This document shows, in pieces, positions 57,629 to 64,000 of a stretch of 64,000 nucleotides of DNA. This DNA is from Paracoccaceae bacterium. Lineage in GTDB: Bacteria; Pseudomonadota; Alphaproteobacteria; Rhodobacterales; Rhodobacteraceae. A program made the translations under genes and the position numbers. Each line of letters begins with the position of its first letter. The first letter of the stretch is position 1. The DNA lies in assembly GCA_003567315.1 (NCBI GenBank), contig PWZT01000054.1, positions 1 to 64,000 of the forward strand, in the 5' to 3' direction. The notes under the pieces were generated by a model. The model was not told where the DNA came from. It saw nothing but the letters and a program-made list of their open reading frames with translations, and did not search any database.

Positions 57629-58840
57629 TTACGCGGCCTTGCGCTGGCCCCACCGCGGAAACGGGTCTTCGAGTCCGGCCCAGGCTTGGGGCGCGAAATC
57701 CGCCGCGTCGATCAGGCAGTGATCAAGCGCTGCGACCAGCGCATCCCGATCCATACCCGCCCCGATGAAGACCAACTCCTGCCGCCGGTCGCCCCAGGGC
57801 TCGACCCAGTTTTCCGCCATTCGGGCGCGGGCCTCGGGATGATCCGGCCAGCGGTCTTTCGGCACAGCAGCCCACCAACCGCCCAGCGGCGTGACGCTGG
57901 ACATCGCGCCCGCGAGCGAAAATTCCGCCACCCAGTTGGGGCGGGTCGCGATCCAGAAATGGCCTTTCGCGCGGATGACACCGGGGAGGGGGCCATTGAG
58001 AAAGGCATGGATTTTCGCCGGATCAAAGGGCCTGCGCGCACGATAGACGAAGCTGGACACGCCATATTCCTCGGTTTCGGGCACATGATCGGCAAAGCCG
58101 TACAACTCCTTGGCCCAGAGCGGATGCTCATGCGCGCGGTCGAAATCGAACAGGCCGGTGTCGAAGATCAGACCGGCCTCCAGATGAGAATGGTCGGTCT
58201 CGATCAGGCGCGCATCCGGGTTCAACGCCTTGATGATCTTGCGCGCGGCATCGACGCGCTCCGGGCCTGCATCCGAGACCTTGTTGAGCACGATCACATC
58301 TGCGAATTCGATCTGATCGGTCAGCAGATTGACCAGAGTTCGTTCATCTTCTGCGCCAAGTGTCTCGCCCCGATCGGACAGGAAGTCATGGCTGGAGAAA
58401 TCCTTCAGCAGATTGACCGCATCCACGACTGTCACCATCGTATCGAGGCGGGCCACATCCATCAGGCTCTCGCCGATTTCGTCGCGGAACTCGAAGGTCG
58501 CGGCAACCGGCAGCGGTTCGGAAATGCCGGTGGACTCGATCAGCAGATAGTCGAATCGCCCTTCGGCCGCGAGCCTGCGCACCTCGGCCAGCAGATCATC
58601 GCGCAGCGTACAGCAGATGCAGCCATTGGACATCTCGACGAGCTTTTCCTCGCCACGCTTGAGATCGACCCCGGCCGCGATCAGATCGGCATCGATGTTC
58701 ACCTCGGACATATCGTTGACGATCACTGCGACGCGCCGACCCTCGCGATTGTTCAGCACATGGTTCAGAAGCGTTGTATTCCCGGCCCCGAGAAAGCCGG
58801 AAAGAACAGTCACAGTCAAACGCGCGTCAGGCTGGGGCAT
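57629..58840 (-). CDS. COG0523/CobW-family GTPase (putative zinc metallochaperone)
   Basis: 403 aa; [50 protein letters not shown]. Confidence 0.93.
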   Translation of the reverse strand: MPQPDARLTVTVLSGFLGAGNTTLLNHVLNNREGRRVAVIVNDMSEVNIDADLIAAGVDLKRGEEKLVEMSNGCICCTLRDDLLAEVRRLAAEGRFDYLLIESTGISEPLPVAATFEFRDEIGESLMDVARLDTMVTVVDAVNLLKDFSSHDFLSDRGETLGAEDERTLVNLLTDQIEFADVIVLNKVSDAGPERVDAARKIIKALNPDARLIETDHSHLEAGLIFDTGLFDFDRAHEHPLWAKELYGFADHVPETEEYGVSSFVYRARRPFDPAKIHAFLNGPLPGVIRAKGHFWIATRPNWVAEFSLAGAMSSVTPLGGWWAAVPKDRWPDHPEARARMAENWVEPWGDRRQELVFIGAGMDRDALVAALDHCLIDAADFAPQAWAGLEDPFPRWGQRKAA

Positions 58841-58855
58841 GAAGCATCTCCATAT

Positions 58856-58872
58856 ATGTTATATCATAACAT
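58856..58872. promoter_or_regulatory. Zur-box-like palindrome ATGTTAT-ATC-ATAACAT
   Basis: 7-bp perfect arms, 15 nt between the motif and the start codon of the COG0523 gene. Confidence 0.65.
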
Positions 58873-58913
58873 TTATGGTATGAGATGCCGTGGTGCAAGA
58901 GTTGAAATCCCAA

Positions 58914-58936
58914 GGGTGCGTGAACGCCACGCACCC
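58914..58936 (-). terminator. Hairpin downstream of fbaB
   Basis: GGGTGCGT-GAACGCC-ACGCACCC, 12 nt after the fbaB stop. Confidence 0.5.
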
Positions 58937-58948
58937 GAGGAAAAGCCT

Positions 58949-59878
58949 TTATGCCTTGCCCTTGTAGATATCGACCAGCTTGGCCAGCATCGCCAAGGCA
59001 TCGTCGCGATCGCGCTGGAAGCTGTTGCGTCCTATGATCGAGCCATTGCCGCCGCCATCGCGGATCGCGCGGGCGTCGTCATAGACCGAATCGGCGCCCT
59101 TCTTGGCGCCGCCCGAGAACACCACGATCCGGCGCCCGTTGAAGCTGGCCTCCATGCAATGCTTCACCCGAGCGGCCTGCGTGGCGATGTCGATCTGCTG
59201 GTCTTCATAGACCTTTTTCGCCTCAGGTAGCATCAGATGATCGGTCGAAAGCTTGATCTTGATGATATGCGCACCGAGCAGGGCGGCAATCTGTGCGGCA
59301 TAAGCGGCCACGTCGATGGCCGTCTCGCCCTCCTTGGTGACCCCCTCGCCGCGCGGATAGGACCAGATGACTGTGGCCACACCTTTCGCGGCGGCTTCCT
59401 CGCGCATCGCCGAGATTTCCTCGTACATGTCGAGTGCGCAATCGCTGCCCGGATAGATGGTGAAGCCGATGGCCGAACAGCCCAGCCGCAGCGCGTCATC
59501 GACACAGGCTGTGACTGCCTGATTCTTGCCCGCTGTGCCTGACATCAGCGAATTGGCCGAGTTCATCTTCAGGATCGTGGGAATCTGGCCTGCATAGGTA
59601 TCCGCGCCCGCCTCGATCATGCCCAGCGGCGCGGCATAGGCGTTGAGCCCCGCATCGATCGCAAGCTGGTAGTGATAATGCGGATCATAGGCGGCAGGGT
59701 TGACGGCAAAGCTGCGCGCGGGGCCGTGCTCGAAGCCCTGATCGACGGGCAGGATAATCATCTTGCCGGACCCGCCGAGCTTGCCATGCATCAGCATGCG
59801 GCAGAGATTGGCTTTGACGCCAGGTGTGTCGCCCTCGTAATTGGCGAGGATTTTCTGAACGATGCGGGTCGCGCGCAT
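58949..59878 (-). CDS. fbaB: Class I fructose-bisphosphate aldolase (FbaB/DhnA type)
   Basis: 309 aa; KMIILPVDQGFEHGPARSFAVNPAAYDPHYHYQLAIDAG, IKIKLSTDHLML. Confidence 0.93.
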   Translation of the reverse strand: MRATRIVQKILANYEGDTPGVKANLCRMLMHGKLGGSGKMIILPVDQGFEHGPARSFAVNPAAYDPHYHYQLAIDAGLNAYAAPLGMIEAGADTYAGQIPTILKMNSANSLMSGTAGKNQAVTACVDDALRLGCSAIGFTIYPGSDCALDMYEEISAMREEAAAKGVATVIWSYPRGEGVTKEGETAIDVAAYAAQIAALLGAHIIKIKLSTDHLMLPEAKKVYEDQQIDIATQAARVKHCMEASFNGRRIVVFSGGAKKGADSVYDDARAIRDGGGNGSIIGRNSFQRDRDDALAMLAKLVDIYKGKA

Positions 59879-60009
59879 GGGCTGCTCCTGTCCGGTTGTG
59901 ATTTTGGAGCAGGGTTAATCCGTGCAATGGAGCAAAACAATGCGTTTTCCGGGCGCAGGCCCCACTATAGCGCTAACACGGCTGCCGGTTCATCTGTGGA
60001 GCGGAATCA

Positions 60010-60083
60010 TGGAGCGGGTGAAGGGAATCGAACCCTCGTCGTCAGCTTGGGAAGCTGCTGCTCTACCATTGAGCTACACCCGC
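60010..60083 (-). tRNA. tRNA-Gly (anticodon CCC)
   Basis: - strand GCGGGTGTAGCTCAATGGTAGAGCAGCAGCTTCCCAAGCTGACGACGAGGGTTCGATTCCCTTCACCCGCTCCA. Confidence 0.96.
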
Positions 60084-60129
60084 GACACTCTGCGCTTAGC
60101 CTGCGCCGCGCGATCCGTCAAGCATGGGT

Positions 60130-60603
60130 TCAGAACGGGATTTCGTCATCCATGTCTGCCGGGCCAGCCGGTACCGATTTGCCATAACTCGAGGAATAAC
60201 CGTCATCGCGCTGATACCCGCCGCCGCCCCCGCCGGACCCGCCGCCTTCGCCGCGCCCGTCAAGCATGGTCAGCGTGCCCCCGAGCCCTGCGACAACGAC
60301 ATCGGTCGAGTAGCGGTCCTGACCGCTCTGGTCCTGCCATTTGCGGGTCTGCAGTGTCCCTTCGACATAGACCTTGGAGCCTTTGCGCAGATATTGCTCG
60401 GCCACGCGCACAAGCCCGTCGCCGCGCAGAACGACATTGTGCCACTCAGTTCGCTCGCGCTGTTCACCGCTCGACTTGTCGCGCCAGCGCTCAGACGTCG
60501 CGATACGCAGATTGCACAGTTTCCCGCCATCCGGGAATGTCCGCACCTCCGGATCACGCCCCAGATTGCCGATAAGAATGACCTTGTTGACTGATCCCGC
60601 CAT
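60130..60603 (-). CDS. ssb: Single-stranded DNA-binding protein
   Basis: 157 aa; [38 protein letters not shown]; Gly-rich linker, acidic tip DMDDEIPF. Confidence 0.97.
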   Translation of the reverse strand: MAGSVNKVILIGNLGRDPEVRTFPDGGKLCNLRIATSERWRDKSSGEQRERTEWHNVVLRGDGLVRVAEQYLRKGSKVYVEGTLQTRKWQDQSGQDRYSTDVVVAGLGGTLTMLDGRGEGGGSGGGGGGYQRDDGYSSSYGKSVPAGPADMDDEIPF

Positions 60604-60795
60604 ATCTTTCCCCTGTCTGCCGTCCACGCCGTTGTCTGCCAGAATCGCCGTGGCTGCAACCGCATTAACCTGTGCTCATGATCGTAAAGAAGTCATGAAA
60701 ATCCGCAAGCCGGGCCAAGGCAGAACCAAAAGTCTGGAAAAACCAATGCGCGATCGCTAAACTGCCAGCATAATTCCAATGAGCGAGGGAACGGG

Positions 60796-61398
60796 ATGCA
60801 AGGCAGGGCGCTTTGTCTGGTGGTCGGGTTGGCTCTGATCTCGGCGGACCACGCGGATGCGCAGGGGCTGAACCTGTCCGGCAATAGCGGGGCCTCGCGG
60901 CTTGATTCCGTGCGCGCCGCCGGGCGGTTGATAGATGGGCGGCTCTCGGAGCAGTATTCCAAATCCGTGCGACTTTTGCCCAATGCCGACAACACACCGC
61001 AGACGACGATTCCGCGCTATAACGGTCGCTATCAGGGCGAATATCTCGACCTTGCGCGCGCCGCAGCCCGCCGTCACAATATCCCCGAGGATCTCTTCCT
61101 GCGCCTTGTCAATCAGGAGAGCCGCTGGAATCCCAATGCGCTGTCGCACAGGGGCGCGATTGGGCTGGCGCAGCTCATGCCCGGCACGGCGCAGATGCTG
61201 CGCGTAGACCCGAGCGACCCGCATCAGAACCTCGATGGTGGCGCGCGGTATCTGCGGATGATGTATGAGAAATTCGGCAATTGGCAGCTTGCGCTGGCCG
61301 CCTATAACGCGGGCCCGAGGGCGGTCGAGCGACACGGGGGTATCCCGCCCTATGCCGAGACGCAGAATTATGTCCGGGTGATCCTCGGGACAGGCTGA
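60796..61398 (+). CDS. Lytic transglycosylase (SLT domain)
   Basis: 200 aa; FLRLVNQESRWNPNALSHRGAIGLAQLMPGTAQMLRVDPSDPHQNLDGGARYLRMM. Confidence 0.93.
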   Translation: MQGRALCLVVGLALISADHADAQGLNLSGNSGASRLDSVRAAGRLIDGRLSEQYSKSVRLLPNADNTPQTTIPRYNGRYQGEYLDLARAAARRHNIPEDLFLRLVNQESRWNPNALSHRGAIGLAQLMPGTAQMLRVDPSDPHQNLDGGARYLRMMYEKFGNWQLALAAYNAGPRAVERHGGIPPYAETQNYVRVILGTG

Positions 61399-61472
61399 GC
61401 GCGAGAGCTTTCGGGGTTGCGACTTTGCGCGCGGGTAATCACAGTGGCGCGACCAAGCAACCCGGAGGCCCG

Positions 61473-62708
61473 ATGCATCTGCCCAAGCTGGACCTTGATT
61501 TCGTCCGCGCGCAATTCCCCGCCTTTTCCGAGCCGAGCCTGCAAGGCCAGGCGTTTTTCGAGAATGCCGGGGGCTCCTATACCTGCCAGCCCGTCATTGA
61601 CCGCCTGACGCGCTTTTATCACAGCCGCAAGGTTCAGCCCTACGGCGCCTATGAAGCCTCACAACTTGCCGGCGCGGAGATGGATGAGGCGCGCACCCGG
61701 CTTGCGGCGATGATGGGGGTCGCGCCTGATGAGCTGAGTTTCGGGCCATCGACCACGGCCAATACCTGTGTCCTCGCGCAGGCGTTTGGCGAATGGCTGA
61801 CGCCGGGTGATGCGATCATCGTGACCGATCAGGACCACGAAGCCAATTCCGGCCCATGGCGGCGGCTTGCTGCGCGTGGGGTCGATGTGCGTGAGTGGAC
61901 CATCGACCCGGTGACAGGGCATCTCGACCCTGAAAGCCTCTGCGGGTTGGTGGATGACAAGGTGCGGCTGGTGTGTTTTCCGCATTGCTCCAATGTCGTG
62001 GGCGAGATCAATCCCGTCGCCGAGATCTGCACGCAACTGCGCGATGCGGGCATCTATTCTTGTGTCGATGGTGTGTCCTACGCGCCGCATGGGTTGCCGG
62101 ACGTGAATGCGCTTGGGGCGGATATCTATCTGTTTTCCGCCTACAAGACTTATGGGCCGCATCAGGGGCTGATGGTCATTCGCCGCGCGTTGGGCGAGGC
62201 GCTGCCCAACCAGGCACATTATTTCAACGCCGACACGCTCTACAAGCGCTTCACCCCCGCAGGCCCCGATCATGCCCAGATCGCCGCCTGTGCGGGCATG
62301 GCCGATTATATCGACGCGCTGCATGCGCATCATTTCGGGCAGGGCAATGCCGACCCCAAGACCCGTGCCGCGCAAGTGCATGACCTGATGCGCGCGCAGG
62401 AAACCGCGCTGCTGCAACCGCTGCTCGACCATCTCTGCGGGCGCAATGATCTGCGGCTGCTTGGGCCACAAAAGGCTGCGGGGCGGGCCCCGACAGTGGC
62501 GGTTGCGCATGACCGCGCCGGGGTGAAGCTGGCGAAGGCGTTGGCCGCTGAGGGGATCATGGCGGGCGGAGGCAGTTTCTACGCCAATCGCGCGCTCGAA
62601 GGGCAGGGGATCGACCCCGCGCATGGTGTGTTGCGGCTTTCATTCGTGCATTACACAACCCCGCAAGAACTTGACCACCTGATCACGGCGCTAGATCGCG
62701 TATTGTAA
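61473..62708 (+). CDS. Class V aminotransferase / cysteine desulfurase-like protein
   Basis: 411 aa; FFENAGGSYTCQPVIDRL, FGPSTTANTCVLAQAFG, DIYLFSAYKTYGPHQGLMVIRR. Confidence 0.9.
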   Translation: MHLPKLDLDFVRAQFPAFSEPSLQGQAFFENAGGSYTCQPVIDRLTRFYHSRKVQPYGAYEASQLAGAEMDEARTRLAAMMGVAPDELSFGPSTTANTCVLAQAFGEWLTPGDAIIVTDQDHEANSGPWRRLAARGVDVREWTIDPVTGHLDPESLCGLVDDKVRLVCFPHCSNVVGEINPVAEICTQLRDAGIYSCVDGVSYAPHGLPDVNALGADIYLFSAYKTYGPHQGLMVIRRALGEALPNQAHYFNADTLYKRFTPAGPDHAQIAACAGMADYIDALHAHHFGQGNADPKTRAAQVHDLMRAQETALLQPLLDHLCGRNDLRLLGPQKAAGRAPTVAVAHDRAGVKLAKALAAEGIMAGGGSFYANRALEGQGIDPAHGVLRLSFVHYTTPQELDHLITALDRVL

Positions 62709-62729
62709 TTCAGAGCAAGGCCCGCAGAT

Positions 62730-64000
62730 TTGCCCGATACCTCTCCGATCCTGATCTGGTTCCGGCGCGATCTGCGCCTGAGCGATCATCCCGCGCTCGC
62801 CGCCGCTGCAAATAGCGGGCGTCCTGTTATAGCGGTTTTTCTGCATGATGAGGTGGTCGAGGGGCTGGGCGCAGCGCCGAAATGGCGGCTTGGGCTGGGT
62901 GTGGGGGCATTCGCCGAGCGGCTGGAGGAGATTGGCGCGCGGCTGATCCTGCGTCGTGGCAAGGCGCTTGAGACACTTCGGGCGCTGGTCCGCGAGACCG
63001 GTGCCGGGGCCGTGTGGTGGACGCGGCAGTATGACCCTGACCAGATCGCCCGCGACAAGGCGGTCAAGGCCGGGTTGCGCGGGGATGGGATCGAGGCAAG
63101 GAGCTTTCCCGGCCATCTGATGTTCGAGCCCTGGGAGGTCGAGACAGGGCAGGGCAAGTTCTATCAGGTTTACACACCCTTCTGGCGTGCTGTGCGCGGC
63201 CGCGATGTGGCGGCGCGCATCGCGGCACCTGATCGCTTGGAAGCGCCCGCAAGCTGGCCCGCGAGCGACAGGCTCGAAGACTGGCAGATGGGCCGCGCGA
63301 TGGATCGCGGCGCGGATGTCGTCGCGCAGTATCTGCATGTGGGCGAGGCGGCCGCGCAGGCTCGGCTCGCCGCCTTCATGCGCCACCGGATCGAGAGCTA
63401 TGGCCGCGATCGCGACCGGCTCGATCTCGACGCTACCTCGGGCCTGTCCGAAAACCTAACATATGGCGAGATCAGCCCGCTTGCGCTTTGGGAGGCAGGC
63501 CAGCGCGCGCTGGAGGCGGGCAAGGCGGGGGCCGAGACCTTCCTCAAGGAAGTTGTCTGGCGCGAGTTTGCCTATCATCTGATCTACCACACCCCGCACA
63601 TCACGCGAGATAGCTGGCGGGCGGGTTGGGAAAACTTCCCCTGGGAGTCGGAGAACGAGACGACACTGCGCTGGAAACAGGGCCGCACGGGCATAGAGGT
63701 GGTCGATGCCGCCATGCGTGAAATGTACGTGACAGGGCGGATGCATAACCGCGCGCGGATGCTGGTGGGATCCTATCTGACCAAGCATATGCTGACCCAT
63801 TGGCGCGTCGGACAGGAGTGGTTCGCGGAATGCCTGGTGGATTGGGATCCGGCCTCCAATGCGATGGGCTGGCAATGGGTTGCCGGTTCCGGCCCGGATG
63901 CGTCACCCTATTTCCGTATCTTCAACCCCGACACGCAGGCGGAGAAATTCGACCCCGCGCGCAACTATCGCCGGCAGTGGCTCGCCGAGCTTTCGAGCGA
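62730..64000 (+). CDS. phrB: Deoxyribodipyrimidine photolyase (3' end outside the window)
   Basis: Probable TTG start; PDTSPILIWFRRDLRLSDHPALAAAANSGRPVIAVFLHDE ... WREFAYHLIYHTPHIT ... NRARMLVGSYLTKHML...WQWVAGSGPDASPYFRIFNP. Confidence 0.9.
   Translation, partial: MPDTSPILIWFRRDLRLSDHPALAAAANSGRPVIAVFLHDEVVEGLGAAPKWRLGLGVGAFAERLEEIGARLILRRGKALETLRALVRETGAGAVWWTRQYDPDQIARDKAVKAGLRGDGIEARSFPGHLMFEPWEVETGQGKFYQVYTPFWRAVRGRDVAARIAAPDRLEAPASWPASDRLEDWQMGRAMDRGADVVAQYLHVGEAAAQARLAAFMRHRIESYGRDRDRLDLDATSGLSENLTYGEISPLALWEAGQRALEAGKAGAETFLKEVVWREFAYHLIYHTPHITRDSWRAGWENFPWESENETTLRWKQGRTGIEVVDAAMREMYVTGRMHNRARMLVGSYLTKHMLTHWRVGQEWFAECLVDWDPASNAMGWQWVAGSGPDASPYFRIFNPDTQAEKFDPARNYRRQWLAELSS

Noticed and set aside
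57359-59230. 623-aa + strand ORF
   Set aside because: Antisense to the COG0523 GTPase and fbaB genes.
1-64000. CRISPR arrays, prophage genes, intact IS elements, toxin-antitoxin or phage-defence cassettes
   Set aside because: No regular direct-repeat arrays, transposases, integrases or recognisable defence domains seen; apart from the 48.1-48.9 kb scar the window is dense core-type gene content.

Overview
The window is a high-GC alphaproteobacterial chromosome segment. Gene content and order suggest Rhodobacteraceae (inference, no search run). Coding density is high, with many 4-nt stop/start overlaps.

Main blocks in order:
- Valine catabolism genes (mmsB, enoyl-CoA hydratase/HIBYL-CoA hydrolase, acyl-CoA dehydrogenase, mmsA) with a divergent LysR regulator.
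- A Slam-like (DUF560) TPR/beta-barrel protein and exonuclease III.
- A complete urease operon, ureD-A-J-B-C-(small orf)-E-F-G.
- mtaB-dapF, tRNA-Lys, sodB.
- A heterotetrameric sarcosine oxidase operon, soxB-(small orf)-D-A-G.
- ccmI, ruvX, a DUF1289 gene and a peptide-type ABC transporter.
- An EVE-domain gene, a YciI-like gene, gpsA, tsaD, hemD, a mitofilin-like gene and hemY.
- tRNA-Thr, then a two-glycosyltransferase plus sulfotransferase cluster.
- ptsN, hpf, lptB, lptA, lptC, rnd.
- A decayed CoxM-like remnant, gst and yciB.
- A 957-aa orphan protein with GspL/PilM-like and PilP/GspC-like ends.
- metY, a divergent pair of MltB-family transglycosylases, a COG0523 GTPase with a Zur-box-like operator, fbaB, tRNA-Gly, ssb, an SLT transglycosylase, a class V aminotransferase, and a photolyase that runs off the window.

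I saw no prophage, integrase, intact IS or CRISPR. The best candidates for something under-described are the 957-aa fusion protein, a 54-nt hairpin repeat found on both sides of the urease region, the Lys-to-Asn Walker A in the COG0523 GTPase, the Slam-like protein, and the two-part sulfotransferase in the surface-glycan cluster.
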